Program-made: the position numbers and the translations under genes
Source: Thalassospiraceae bacterium LMO-JJ14
GTDB lineage: Bacteria > Pseudomonadota > Alphaproteobacteria > Rhodospirillales > Casp-alpha2
Assembly (NCBI GenBank): GCA_021555105.2
Contig: CP134604.1
Location: 2,666,001 to 2,730,000 of the forward strand
Length of the DNA: 64,000 bases
Reading direction: 5' to 3'
Shown here: in pieces, positions 1 to 8,781 of the stretch
How positions within the stretch are numbered: position 1 is the stretch's first letter
Layout of the letters: the number at the start of each line of letters is the position of its first letter
The notes under the pieces: model-generated
Told to the model about the DNA's origin: nothing
The model's input: only the letters and a program-made list of their open reading frames with translations
Databases searched by the model: none

Positions 1-602
1 ACTTCCTGCTCAAGAACCTCGAAGGCCGCCAGCAAACGTTTGTCGAATGTGGCACGGTCAATGTGCGCCAGTTGGGCTTCCGGATTATGAAGATAAAAAA
101 TATCGATTTTCTCGAGCCCCAGAGCGGCAAGACTTTTCGATATCCGGTCACGAATATATGACGGATGGATACAATGATTATCGCCGACAAGATCGCTCTC
201 ACCGATGCCGTCCTTACCCATGTAGGAATCCCGGAAAACATCGGCAGGGGTCGGCAAATACCCCGCCTTGGTGCAGATAATCAATTCGTCTCGCTCAGCC
301 TCGCCGGCTGCGAATATGTCAGCGAGCGCTTTGCCGACGGCCGCTTCTCCCCTGCCGCGGCGATAATTCGCCGCCGTATCGATGACGTTGATCCCCCCGT
401 TGACGGCAGCCCGGACGGCGACACTGACGGCAACATCGGTCTTGTCATCTATACCGCCCAGATATGTGCCGATACCGACACTCGACCAGTTCAGATCAAG
501 GGCGCCACGGTATTGCCCGGGGCGCGCGCTGAAGCGCTCCGCAAATCGGAGCGTTCCTGCTGGTGTCGCCGATGCCTTGTTTTCGACAGTGCTTTTCGTC
601 AC
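1..602 (-). CDS. Aldo/keto reductase, N-terminal part (cut by left edge)
   Basis: About 200 codons are visible and the reading frame runs off the left edge without a stop. The GTG start is chosen because it has a GAGGAGG ribosome site five bases upstream (604-612 region). The translation shows the AKR pattern in order: the catalytic Asp-Tyr stretch IDTAANYRRGRGE, the Lys in ICTKAGY and the His in FYLHNPE, so the four catalytic residues (Asp, Tyr, Lys, His) are all present. AKRs are NAD(P)H-dependent cytosolic oxidoreductases of carbonyls; the substrate cannot be read from this fragment. It is divergent from the DUF2336 gene, with about 70 bases between the starts. Confidence 0.85.
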   Translation of the reverse strand, partial: MTKSTVENKASATPAGTLRFAERFSARPGQYRGALDLNWSSVGIGTYLGGIDDKTDVAVSVAVRAAVNGGINVIDTAANYRRGRGEAAVGKALADIFAAGEAERDELIICTKAGYLPTPADVFRDSYMGKDGIGESDLVGDNHCIHPSYIRDRISKSLAALGLEKIDIFYLHNPEAQLAHIDRATFDKRLLAAFEVLEQE

Positions 603-674
603 GGAAGCCTCCTCGCCAACATTGTAACATCGGCAATCGAAAGATAGCATCTCAGGGCGTTTCAGGAGAGGCAA

Positions 675-1952
675 ATGCTCGATTGGGTATTAGGCCGTAA
701 GAAAGGCGCGAAGAAGCGCAAACCCGGCCAGAAAAAGAAACCTTCCTATGAGGAAGCAAAGCATGTCGCCGCCAAGGGTGATGCAAAGGCGCGTGCCGAG
801 CTAGCCTCGCATGAAGATCTTGAGCCGGAATTTCTGTATTTTTTCGCCTCCGACGAAGACCCGGACGTCCGACGTGCCGTTGCAAAGAACGATGGGGCTC
901 CCCTGCAGGCGGACCTGATCCTCGCCAAGGATATTGACGACTCCGTTCGAGAGGAGCTTGCCTTCAAGATCGGCCGCCTGGTGCCATCCCTGACCGAAAG
1001 CGAAAGCCAGCAGCTTGCCGAAATGACGTTTCAGGTTCTGGAGATTCTGGCTCAAGACCAGGTGCCGCATATCCGCGCCATTATATCGGATGAAATAAAA
1101 CATCTAACCAATGTGCCGAAACGGCTGGTCAAACGCTTGGCGGAAGATGCTGAAATCACCGTAGCCGGTCCGATCCTCGAATACTCGCCACTGCTGACCG
1201 ACGAACAAATTCTGCAAATCGTTACCAGCGGGTTGCGCGGCGGGCTGCTTGAAGCTGTCGCACGCCGCAAGAATATCTCTAACCGGGTATCCCAGGCAGT
1301 TGTCGATCAGGAAGAAGACCCGGCAATCGCTGAGTTGCTGAAAAACCAAACCGCGAAAATCAGTGACAAGCTGATGGAAGAAATCGCTATTCATGCGGAA
1401 ACCCGGCCCAGCCTTCATTTGCCGCTGGTCGACCGCCGCAGCCTGTCTAAATCGACACTTCGCCGCATCGCCACATTCGTCAGTGCCGCGCTTGTTGAAC
1501 GAATGCTCTCATCTAACAAGCTTGAGGAAGACTTGGCGCACGAAATCCGCCTTGCCGTCCGTGAGCGTATCGACGCCGGCGACATCGAAGCTGAAAAGCC
1601 GAAAAGCGCAGCCGATGCTGCGACCGCTGAAAAGCTTTTCAAGGCCGGTAAACTCGATGAATATGCCGTCCTCGATGCCATCGACGAGGCGAACGTCGAA
1701 TTCCTGCAGAGAAGTTACGAATTGCTTACCGGTCTGCCTGCCGACCACGTTGAACGAATGCTGAAATCCGAGAGCGCTAAGGGGCTTTGTGCCCTTGCCT
1801 GGAAAGCGGGACACGGTGCGGACATTGCAGTGTCCCTGCAACGCCGGGTCGGCAAGATACCAGCCAAATCAATGATCCACGAAAAAACCAATGGTGGTTA
1901 TCAAATGGATGAAGGGGAACTCGAATGGTATGTCGATTATTTCAAGAAATAG
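675..1952 (+). CDS. DUF2336 domain-containing protein
   Basis: A 425-residue soluble protein starting at ATG 675 after an AGGAGAG site. The N-terminus is very basic (GRKKGAKKRKPGQKKK), followed by a HEAT-like all-helical region (about residues 45-330) typical of DUF2336, a family largely restricted to Alphaproteobacteria. Recurrent helical units such as PEFLYFFASDEDPDVRRAVA give the ARM/HEAT impression. The C-terminus is a separate helical segment ending WYVDYFKK. There is no signal peptide or membrane segment. Its last 28 bases overlap the EipA gene in another frame, which suggests translational coupling. No biochemical function is established for the family as far as I know. Confidence 0.8.
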   Translation: MLDWVLGRKKGAKKRKPGQKKKPSYEEAKHVAAKGDAKARAELASHEDLEPEFLYFFASDEDPDVRRAVAKNDGAPLQADLILAKDIDDSVREELAFKIGRLVPSLTESESQQLAEMTFQVLEILAQDQVPHIRAIISDEIKHLTNVPKRLVKRLAEDAEITVAGPILEYSPLLTDEQILQIVTSGLRGGLLEAVARRKNISNRVSQAVVDQEEDPAIAELLKNQTAKISDKLMEEIAIHAETRPSLHLPLVDRRSLSKSTLRRIATFVSAALVERMLSSNKLEEDLAHEIRLAVRERIDAGDIEAEKPKSAADAATAEKLFKAGKLDEYAVLDAIDEANVEFLQRSYELLTGLPADHVERMLKSESAKGLCALAWKAGHGADIAVSLQRRVGKIPAKSMIHEKTNGGYQMDEGELEWYVDYFKK

Positions 1953-2530
1953 TGGCTGTTCACACAGCCCACTTCAGCAAATCGCTATGGGCAATGTTGG
2001 TATTTGGCTTTCTCCTTGTTGGTATACCGGCGCAAGCTCAGGAAGAAAAGACGTTCTCGGTAGAGGAAATATCGGATGCCGCTGAAGGTTTTTTCGGCAG
2101 CACCACGGCAGGATTAGCGGAAATCATCGAGAAGGTCTTCTCCGACCTTGGACGGCCTACCGCCTACATCACCGGCGAGGAAATCAGCGGCGCCTTTGTG
2201 GTAGGTCTGCGCTACGGCAAAGGTGAAATGAATATCAAGGCCGAAGGCAAATCCAAAATCTTCTGGCAGGGACCTAGTATCGGCTTTGATATTGGCGGCA
2301 ATGCATCAAAAACGTTCGTGTTGGTCTATGGCTTGACCAGCAAGGATGCCATATACAAACGGTTCCCGGGAATTGAAGGATCGTTTTACTATGTTGCCGG
2401 ACTGGGTGTAAATTATCAGGGCGATGGCGACATTATGATGGCCCCGATCCGTACCGGTGTAGGTCTGCGCGCAGGTGCCAATATCGGTTATCTACATTAT
2501 AGCCAAGAGCATTCCTGGTTGCCATTCTAG
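1925..2530 (+). CDS. eipA: EipA-like periplasmic protein (DUF1134)
   Basis: 201 residues. The sequence matches the DUF1134/EipA family: a signal peptide ending near GIPAQAQ, then a small beta-rich domain with GLRYGKGEMNIKAEG, WQGPSIGFDIGGNASKTF and GLGVNYQ. EipA is a periplasmic beta-barrel protein needed for cell-envelope integrity in Brucella; that role is transferred from the family. ATG 1925 is chosen because AAGGGGAA lies five bases upstream. ATG 1994 is an alternative but would leave a signal peptide with almost no charged N-region. The start lies inside the end of the DUF2336 gene, so the two are probably co-translated. Confidence 0.8.
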   Translation: MVCRLFQEIVAVHTAHFSKSLWAMLVFGFLLVGIPAQAQEEKTFSVEEISDAAEGFFGSTTAGLAEIIEKVFSDLGRPTAYITGEEISGAFVVGLRYGKGEMNIKAEGKSKIFWQGPSIGFDIGGNASKTFVLVYGLTSKDAIYKRFPGIEGSFYYVAGLGVNYQGDGDIMMAPIRTGVGLRAGANIGYLHYSQEHSWLPF

Positions 2531-2601
2531 GGATTCCATTGATTTTCTCCAAGAAACGTTCACCTGTGTATTTATTGAAACCTCTCGATTGAGAGAATGC
2601 T

Positions 2602-3171
2602 GTGGCTAGCTCGGAAGTCGAATACATTGTCCTCAATGTCGAGGAAATTCCCTGTGAATTTCCTTCGCACAGCCCGCTTGCTCTGACCCTTGAATTATGG
2701 CGTGCCTGGTCCGGGAAGGATTCAGCCCCGACATGGAAAGACATCAAGTTGTATGACTTGCCACCCGTTGTCTTGCCGCAAACATTGGTCGTGGATGTTG
2801 TCGAAGGCGGTCATGACTTTCGTTACCGTTTCTGGGGAACTGAATACACCGGTCATTACGGCGTCGATGAAACTGGACTTTTGCTTTCAGAATGCATGGG
2901 GCCAAGTTTCATTGAAGCAACCAGAACCCAGTTGCTGACAGTAACGGACCGCAAAGCCCCATGTGCCTTCGATGTCGCCATACGCGCACCGAGATCAGGC
3001 GTAATTCAAACCAAGATCAATTTGCGGCTGCCGATTATGGATACACCGGGTGAGGTTACCAAAGTGATGACCGCAACGCTGTTTAATGAGACCACCATCG
3101 ACCACAAGGAAGAGCTCCTCGCTGCCGTCTCTGATGAAAAGCGACGCAACAAAGCAGGAAACGATGCTTGA
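2602..3171 (+). CDS. Short PAS-domain protein (PAS_5-like)
   Basis: 189 residues from a GTG start (GTG GCT AGC), the only plausible start near the N-terminus. It consists of one domain with the sequence feel of the PAS_5 family common in Rhodospirillales: LELWRAWSG, then WKDIKLYDLPPVVLPQTLVVDV, then a core containing RYRFWGTEYTGHYGVDETG, which resembles the ligand-binding PAS core. There is no output domain, membrane segment or signal peptide, so it is a free-standing sensor module or adaptor. A paralogue lies at 41635-42162. Ligand and partner are unknown. The 157 bases downstream are AT-rich (about 3180-3290) and probably hold the promoter of the next gene. Confidence 0.65.
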   Translation: MASSEVEYIVLNVEEIPCEFPSHSPLALTLELWRAWSGKDSAPTWKDIKLYDLPPVVLPQTLVVDVVEGGHDFRYRFWGTEYTGHYGVDETGLLLSECMGPSFIEATRTQLLTVTDRKAPCAFDVAIRAPRSGVIQTKINLRLPIMDTPGEVTKVMTATLFNETTIDHKEELLAAVSDEKRRNKAGNDA

Positions 3172-3328
3172 TTGCGAACTTCAGGCCTTGGCCAGCATAC
3201 ATTAAACTCTTATATTACATTTTTATTGTGTTATATAATATAAATTCTCGATTCACATTCTTTTTTTATATATTATCCAAGACGAATGTGTGTTCATAAT
3301 CGACGATAAAAAAAATAGGGAGCGAATC

Positions 3329-3781
3329 ATGAAAATATTGAAGCTGGTTATAATTGCACTTGCCCTCATAGGCTTTAGTGCAAACTCACTGCAAGCAAAT
3401 GAACGATACGGCAAACAGAAGGTCGTCTATCACATCAACTACAACGGCGGTGAAGATGACAAGGCTTACCGTGGGGCCTTACGGAACATTCAGAATCACA
3501 TCAATGCCGTCGGCGCCGAGAACATGGAAATTAAGGTCGTTCTGCATGGAAATGGCTTGGGACTTCTCAAAAATGCCAAATCCAATCAGAAACTGCAAAG
3601 CGCTGTGACAAATCTGAAAACTCAGCAAGTCGCCTTTTCTGTCTGCAACAACACTCTCAAGGGCCGCAAGATCGACTACGAAAATGATTTATTCGAAGTC
3701 TTTCAGGACAATATCGTGCCGAGCGGGGTAGCTGAACTGAGCTATTTGCAACAGCAGGGCTATACGTACATCAAACCCTGA
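3329..3781 (+). CDS. Secreted DsrE-family-like protein
   Basis: 150 residues from ATG 3329, which has AGGGAG six bases upstream; a longer reading from 3290 lacks this. The N-terminus is a signal peptide (MKILKLVIIALALIGFSANSLQA), so the mature protein is periplasmic. The mature part has the DsrE/DsrF-like alpha/beta fold pattern: KVVYHINYNG, helices, IKVVLHGNGLGLL, then QVAFSVCNNTL with a single cysteine where family members carry a conserved Cys, and a C-terminal SGVAELSYLQQQGYTYIKP. Exported DsrE-like proteins are frequent in proteobacteria; sulfur carriage is a family idea, not shown here. It appears to be monocistronic, ended by a hairpin at 3805-3834. Confidence 0.7.
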   Translation: MKILKLVIIALALIGFSANSLQANERYGKQKVVYHINYNGGEDDKAYRGALRNIQNHINAVGAENMEIKVVLHGNGLGLLKNAKSNQKLQSAVTNLKTQQVAFSVCNNTLKGRKIDYENDLFEVFQDNIVPSGVAELSYLQQQGYTYIKP

Positions 3782-3804
3782 TCACACCTGCTCAATGCAG
3801 TTCT

Positions 3805-3834
3805 ACGGGGCCTGCATGCAAGTGCGGGCCCCGT
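3805..3834 (+). terminator. Hairpin terminator after the DsrE-like gene
   Basis: ACGGGGCC (3805-3812) pairs perfectly with GGCCCCGT (3827-3834) over a 14-base loop that could itself fold (TGCA repeats). It starts 24 bases after the stop codon. The downstream T tract is weak (CGTCATTTATT), so efficiency is uncertain. Confidence 0.6.
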
Positions 3835-3870
3835 CGTCATTTATTCAATTATCAGGCTTTTAAAGGAGAA

Positions 3871-3948
3871 TGGGGTGGCTGATGGGATTTGAACCCACGA
3901 CCCTCGGCACCACAAGCCGATGCTCTAACCAACTGAGCTACAGCCACC
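3871..3948 (-). tRNA. tRNA-His (anticodon GTG)
   Basis: The minus strand folds into a full cloverleaf. The acceptor stem GTGGCTG pairs with CAGCCAC, the D arm contains AGCTCAGTTGGTTAGAGC, the anticodon stem-loop CGGCTTGTGGTGCCG carries GTG, and the T arm is GTGGGTTCAAATCCCAT. The discriminator base is C73 and CCA is encoded (3871-3873). A G at position -1 (3948) is encoded opposite C73, the identity element of tRNA-His. Confidence 0.97.
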
Positions 3949-3989
3949 ACAAGACGCCCTGAACACGAGCCCCGATGTGCGGGAGGCAC

Positions 3990-4018
3990 TCAATAGCCCC
4001 TGCCCCGGTTTCCGTCAA
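3990..4018 (-). promoter_or_regulatory. Promoter of tRNA-His
   Basis: Minus-strand -35 TTGACG (4013-4018) and -10 TATTGA (3990-3995) are separated by 17 bases and lie about 42 bases upstream of the tRNA 5' end. This is a standard housekeeping sigma-70 type arrangement. Confidence 0.6.
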
Positions 4019-4055
4019 GGGATCGAATGCACTTTGAAGGCGCGTTCGATGCCCC

Positions 4056-5609
4056 CTAGAAAACAATCTCGATCAAGAACGGACCTTCTTGCGCAACCCC
4101 TTTTGCAATGGCCGGAGACAGCCCCGCCGCATCGTCAACACGGACCGCTGCAACGCCCATGCTGTTCGCCATGCCGACCCAGTCGATTTCCGGCTCGTTC
4201 AGGCTGAAGAGGCCTTCCGCCACATGGCCCATCTTGTCGACGCCGACGCCTTTCATCTCGCCTTCTAAAATCCGGTACGACCGGTTCGAGAAGATCAAAA
4301 TGGTAATGTCCAGACCTTCGCGCGCCATGGTCCACAGCGCCTGATTGCAGTACATGCCCGAACCGTCTGATTGCAGCACCATGACCCGGCGGTCGGGGCA
4401 GGCAATCGCCGCGCCCACGGCATACGGCAGTCCTACGCCGATCGCACCACCCGTATTCTGTAGCCATGAATGCGGTGGGGCGGCACGGCTGTCGGGAAAG
4501 AACGCCCGTCCGGTCGTGATGCTCTCGTCCACGACGATACAGTCTTCGGGCATGTTGGCGCGGAACGCCATGGAAATAATTTCCGGCGTGATCGGACCGG
4601 AAAGACCGCTGACATCCGGCACCGGTTCAGCTTCGACGCAATCCGGTTCCACGTTTTCTGCCCCCAGAGCCGCAATCAGCATGTCGAGAGCACCAAGGGT
4701 GTCCTGGTTAGGACCGGCGAGGTTGAGTATCTCCGCGCCATCCGGGGACAACCGGCTCGGCTTGTCCGGATAGGCAAAGAAACCGACTGGCTCCCTGGTG
4801 CCGAGCAGGATTACTACTTCATAATCCTTGAGCGTCTCAAGCGCGTGATCGACCGGATACGGCAGCTTGTTGACGGCTACGCGCCCAGCGCCCCGATCGA
4901 TGCGGCGGTTCGACGTTTGCGCCAGAAGCGTGGCGCCGCTCGCGGCACTGACCTTGCCGGCCTTTTCCAGTCCTTCGCCGTAAAGAACGGCACCTGAGAG
5001 AAAAATAACCGCCTTTTTCCCGGACTTAAGGGCGTTGGCGACGGTTTCGACATCTGCCGGGATAACCGGTTCCGGCGCATCCCCCAACAGGGGTTCGCTC
5101 AACAATGTCGTTTCCGACCATGAAGAATCGGCGGGCAATATCAAGGTCGATATCTTTCCGGGCCAGGACTTCGCCTTGGCCACCGCGCGCGCGGTATCGA
5201 TGGCGACATCATCCGCCTTGTTTGTCGTCACCACCCAATCCGAAACAGGGCCGACGATGCCCTGAATATCCGAGGTCAACGGCGCATCGTATTCGATATG
5301 ATACGTCGCATGCTCGCCGACGATGTTGACCATCGGTACGCGGGCCTTCTTGGCGTTGTGCACGTTAGCCAGGCCGTTGCCGAACCCGGGCCCCAGATGC
5401 AGAAGCGTCGCGGCAGGCTGTCCGGTCATGCGGGCATAGGCGTCGGCGGCGCCCGTGGCGACGTTTTCCTGGAGGGCCAGAACGCAATAGATCAGGTCGA
5501 GGCGATCCAGTGCCGCGACAAAATGCATTTCCGATGTGCCCGGGTTGGCGAAACAGACATCAATTCCCGAATCCGCAAGCGTGCGGACCAATGCTTCGGC
5601 GCCATTCAT
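4056..5609 (-). CDS. ThDP-dependent enzyme, acetolactate-synthase/benzoylformate-decarboxylase-like
   Basis: 517 residues with the three-domain ThDP enzyme layout. The Pyr domain carries the catalytic Glu48 in LALQENVATGAADAYAR, which activates the cofactor. A central domain follows. The PP domain has the ThDP motif VLQSDGSGMYCNQALWTMAR, with the expected Gly-Asp-Gly replaced by Ser-Asp-Gly, and the downstream Asn in IFSNRSYRI. It is shorter than catabolic and anabolic acetolactate synthases (550-590 residues) and has no regulatory subunit gene beside it, so it is probably a decarboxylase or lyase of a 2-oxo acid rather than IlvB itself; the substrate is unknown. It is divergent from a class I aminotransferase, which could supply a 2-oxo acid. 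Confidence 0.8.
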   Translation of the reverse strand: MNGAEALVRTLADSGIDVCFANPGTSEMHFVAALDRLDLIYCVLALQENVATGAADAYARMTGQPAATLLHLGPGFGNGLANVHNAKKARVPMVNIVGEHATYHIEYDAPLTSDIQGIVGPVSDWVVTTNKADDVAIDTARAVAKAKSWPGKISTLILPADSSWSETTLLSEPLLGDAPEPVIPADVETVANALKSGKKAVIFLSGAVLYGEGLEKAGKVSAASGATLLAQTSNRRIDRGAGRVAVNKLPYPVDHALETLKDYEVVILLGTREPVGFFAYPDKPSRLSPDGAEILNLAGPNQDTLGALDMLIAALGAENVEPDCVEAEPVPDVSGLSGPITPEIISMAFRANMPEDCIVVDESITTGRAFFPDSRAAPPHSWLQNTGGAIGVGLPYAVGAAIACPDRRVMVLQSDGSGMYCNQALWTMAREGLDITILIFSNRSYRILEGEMKGVGVDKMGHVAEGLFSLNEPEIDWVGMANSMGVAAVRVDDAAGLSPAIAKGVAQEGPFLIEIVF

Positions 5610-5706
5610 ACATGTAATCCTTATTGTCGTTTACGTGTCGCAAAGACGGTGACATCAAGCACGCTAATCGGCATAGTGCCGCCAAGCAATATCCGGAGGA
5701 ATAATC

Positions 5707-6879
5707 ATGCCGCAACTCGTCGATGCCATGGCCAGACTGGGGACGGAGTCCGCTTTCGAAGTCCTTGCCCGCGCCAACAAATTGGCCCAAGGCGGGATGG
5801 ATGTCATCAATCTTGGCATCGGGCAACCGGACTTCAAAACGCCGGGTCATATCGTCGAAGCCGCTGTCAAGGCACTCAGGGACGGTCATCACGGCTACAC
5901 GCCGGCGAACGGCATTCCCGAACTGCGCGAGGCGGTCGCAGCGGATATTCTGAAATACAAGAAATGCGAGGTTAACCCCGACAACGTCGTCATCATGCCG
6001 GGCGGCAAACCGACAATGTTTTTCGCCGTGCTGATGTTCGGCCAACCGGGAACCGAGATTATTTACCCGAACCCGGGCTTTCCGATTTATGAGTCAGTCA
6101 TCAGGTTTTCCGGCGCCAAGCCTGTGCCGATGGCGCTGCATGAAGAAAACGGCTTTTCATTCTCAGCCGACGAAGTGCTTGGTCTGATCACGCCGCAAAC
6201 ACGGTTGATCATTATCAACTCGCCCGCCAATCCGACCGGTGGCACCGTACCGCGTGAGGAAATGGACAAGCTGGCAGTGGGTCTTGAAAAACACCCGCAC
6301 GTTGCTGTCCTATCCGACGAGATTTACGGCCGTATGCTCTATGACGGGCGTGAACACGTCAGCATGCTGGAGTACGAGCACCTGCGAGATCGCGTCATTA
6401 TGCTGGACGGGTGGTCAAAGACCTATGCCATGACCGGTTGGCGGCTAGGTTATGCTGTATGGCCGGCAGACCTTGCGGATCATGCGACACGCCTCGCCAT
6501 CAATTGTCATTCCTGCGTCAATGCGCCAACGCAATATGCGGGGATCGCCGCCCTGACCGGCCCGCAGGACGATGTCGATATCATGATGAAGGCTTTTGAC
6601 GAGCGCAGACGCGTCATCGTTTCCGAGCTTAATCAGGTCGAGGGGTTTCGCTGCACAGAACCGGGCGGTGCATTCTATGCATTCCCGAACATCGAAGGCA
6701 CCGGGATGTCGGCCAGGGCACTGCAGGATCAACTGCTTGAAAAAGCAGGCGTTGCCATCATTGCCGGCACAAGTTTCGGCGCCCAAGGTGAAGGCTACGT
6801 GCGTTTCTCGTATGCCAATTCAACGGAGAATATCCGCGAAGCCATCCGCCGGGTGCGTGAGTTCCTGGGGAACCGCTAA
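5707..6879 (+). CDS. Class I/II PLP-dependent aminotransferase
   Basis: 390 residues from ATG 5707, with GGAGG seven bases upstream. Fold-type I signatures occur in order: INLGIGQPDFKTP near residue 40, HGYTPANGIPELREA, the SPANPTGG motif, SDEIYGRMLYDG with the PLP-binding Asp and Tyr, and DGWSKTYAMTGWRLGY with the Schiff-base Lys at about residue 237. The C-terminus carries the substrate-carboxylate region around GYVRFSYANS. This is the aspartate/aromatic/alanine aminotransferase group; the exact amino donor cannot be told. The last four bases overlap the stop of the convergent argC. Confidence 0.88.
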   Translation: MPQLVDAMARLGTESAFEVLARANKLAQGGMDVINLGIGQPDFKTPGHIVEAAVKALRDGHHGYTPANGIPELREAVAADILKYKKCEVNPDNVVIMPGGKPTMFFAVLMFGQPGTEIIYPNPGFPIYESVIRFSGAKPVPMALHEENGFSFSADEVLGLITPQTRLIIINSPANPTGGTVPREEMDKLAVGLEKHPHVAVLSDEIYGRMLYDGREHVSMLEYEHLRDRVIMLDGWSKTYAMTGWRLGYAVWPADLADHATRLAINCHSCVNAPTQYAGIAALTGPQDDVDIMMKAFDERRRVIVSELNQVEGFRCTEPGGAFYAFPNIEGTGMSARALQDQLLEKAGVAIIAGTSFGAQGEGYVRFSYANSTENIREAIRRVREFLGNR

Positions 6880-7841
6880 AGCAGCACCGGCTCCAGAAGG
6901 CCGGCTTCTTCGGGCGCGCCGAGCATAAAGTTGAGGCATTGCACGGCCTGACCGGATGCCCCCTTACCCAGATTGTCGAGCACGCCGCAGACAACTGCCT
7001 GCGCGCCGTCCTTGCTGGCATAGACATGCAGCCTGAGTTCATTGGTGCCGTTCATTTCCTCCGGATCGAGCACAGGCGCACCTTCGCCTTTCACCAAGTC
7101 GGCGACGGTCACGAAACGGCGTCCTTCGTAATGCGCGGCCAGGATATCGTGAAGTGCTTCGGCGCTGGGTGCCCCCGGCAATGCGCCAAGATGCAGCGGC
7201 ACCTGGACGATCATGCCCTCGCGGTAACGCCCGACACTCGGCACAAAAATCGGTTTATGTTTCAGTCCTGCCCAATACTGTATTTCCGGCACATGCTTGT
7301 GCGCCAGTGTGAGACCGTAAACCCGAAACGGCGTATCGATCCGCTCCGGCGCGTTCGGGTCTTCGAAACCGGCGATCATCTTCTTGCCGCCGCCGGAATA
7401 GCCGGACACGGCATTGATCGTCACCGGCCAGTCTGTCGGCAGTAAACCGTCTTCGACCAGCGGATGCAGAATGGCCACCGAAGCGACCGCATAACAGCCG
7501 GTGTTCGCGACCCGCTTTGACGACGCAATGATCGCCGCCTGTCCCGGATCCATTTCAGGAAATCCGTAGTCCCAGCCTTCAGCGGTCCGGTGCGCGGTTG
7601 AGGCATCGATCACCCGAACATCGGGATTTTCAATCATCGCCACGGCTTCACGCGCCGCATCGTCGGGTAGGCACAGGATCGCCACATCGCAGGCGTTCAG
7701 CATCCCTGCCCGTTTGACGGGATCCTTGCGATCCGCGTCACTGAGCGCAAGCAAAGCGATATCGTCGCGACCTTCAAGCCGCGATTTGATCTGCAGCCCG
7801 GTCGTGCCTTCGGCGCCATCGATGAAAATACTATGTACCAT
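6876..7841 (-). CDS. argC: N-acetyl-gamma-glutamyl-phosphate reductase (short ArgC type)
   Basis: 321 residues, the size of the shorter ArgC class. It performs the NADPH-dependent reduction of N-acetylglutamyl phosphate to the semialdehyde in arginine synthesis. The N-terminal Rossmann region is FIDGAEGTTGLQI and the nucleophilic Cys (about residue 116) sits in VANTGCYAVAS. Other family marks are YGFPEMDPGQ, INAVSGYSGGGKKM and LTLAHKHVPEIQ with the catalytic His. No other arg gene is next to it. It may be transcribed with the alpha/beta hydrolase nine bases upstream. Its stop codon shares four bases with the stop of the convergent aminotransferase. Confidence 0.93.
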   Translation of the reverse strand: MVHSIFIDGAEGTTGLQIKSRLEGRDDIALLALSDADRKDPVKRAGMLNACDVAILCLPDDAAREAVAMIENPDVRVIDASTAHRTAEGWDYGFPEMDPGQAAIIASSKRVANTGCYAVASVAILHPLVEDGLLPTDWPVTINAVSGYSGGGKKMIAGFEDPNAPERIDTPFRVYGLTLAHKHVPEIQYWAGLKHKPIFVPSVGRYREGMIVQVPLHLGALPGAPSAEALHDILAAHYEGRRFVTVADLVKGEGAPVLDPEEMNGTNELRLHVYASKDGAQAVVCGVLDNLGKGASGQAVQCLNFMLGAPEEAGLLEPVLL

Positions 7842-7850
7842 GGCGACTGT

Positions 7851-8663
7851 TTAACGCCCGTCCGCCGCCCTGTCATGAAAAACTTCAACAAACCGGCTAA
7901 TTGCTGTGATCGTGTTTTCCGGTTGATCGAAATGCGGATTATGCCCGCAATCGTCGATCATCAGCTTTTCGGCGGCACTGCCGGCGCCTGCGACAATAGT
8001 GTCTACTTGTTTCTCGGAACCGTAATGGTCGTCCTTGCCTTGCATGACCAGCAACGGACAAGCAATCCGGGGCAGATATTTCTCGACATTCCAGTGCCAG
8101 TAATCATCCCGCTGCCAAGTGTCGTTCCAGCCATAAAACGCCGTATCCACGTTCTCGCCGTGATAGCGCTGCAACTTGTCCCTGAGGTCCGTGCTATCCC
8201 ATACCTTTCGTGCTTCACGAATGCCTTCGATGCAGATTTCCTCGTTGAACACATGTGCTGCCATCGTTGCCACGCCCAGAACCCGGCCGCACTCGTCAAG
8301 GCCGGCATGGATCAGTGCAATGGTCCCGCCATCCGAGTGACCGATCAGGATCGCCTTTTCTATGCCCAGTGTGTCGAGAACATCCGACAGCGCATCGCGG
8401 GCTTCGTCTTCCTGATACGTGATCGGGCGCGGCAGATCGATACCCTCAGAGCCGCCATAACCGGCACGGCTATAGACAAGTCCCGGCAAATCACAGGCTT
8501 CGCTGAGCTGTTGCGGAAAGTCGCGCCAAAGCGCGATACAACCGAGACCTTCGTGCAGGAAAACAAGCACCGTTTCGCCAGGCACGGGCTTTCGGTTGAC
8601 CCAGGCAAATTCAAGCCGTTTACCGGCGGCGGTGAGAAAATCGGCATTGGAAACCTTGTTCAT
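7851..8663 (-). CDS. Alpha/beta hydrolase
   Basis: 270 residues with a canonical alpha/beta-hydrolase fold: the oxyanion region VFLHEGLGCIALWRDFP near residue 30, the nucleophile elbow ILIGHSDGGTIAL (Ser near residue 107), an acidic residue in LLVMQGKDDHYG, and the final His in DCGHNPHFDQPE. It is cytosolic, with no signal peptide. The HSDGG elbow is typical of small-molecule ester, lactone or carbon-carbon bond hydrolases; the substrate is unknown. It starts from ATG 8663 and ends nine bases before argC on the same strand, so they may form one transcript. It is divergent from the MetX-like gene. Confidence 0.85.
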   Translation of the reverse strand: MNKVSNADFLTAAGKRLEFAWVNRKPVPGETVLVFLHEGLGCIALWRDFPQQLSEACDLPGLVYSRAGYGGSEGIDLPRPITYQEDEARDALSDVLDTLGIEKAILIGHSDGGTIALIHAGLDECGRVLGVATMAAHVFNEEICIEGIREARKVWDSTDLRDKLQRYHGENVDTAFYGWNDTWQRDDYWHWNVEKYLPRIACPLLVMQGKDDHYGSEKQVDTIVAGAGSAAEKLMIDDCGHNPHFDQPENTITAISRFVEVFHDRAADGR

Positions 8664-8781
8664 AATGATTCAATGCCAAGGAACAGACGAAAAGAAAAGT
8701 ACTTAAGAACCCAGCAAGAGGCTTTTCCCCCTCTGCCGAATGAAGCTACGATCCTGCACGTAATGAAGGGAACATCCGAAT

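Noticed and set aside
8664-8781. Possible SAM riboswitch upstream of the MetX-like gene
   Set aside because: The gap of about 118 bases shows none of the SAM-II or SAM/SAH riboswitch core sequences I know, and MetX identity is itself uncertain.
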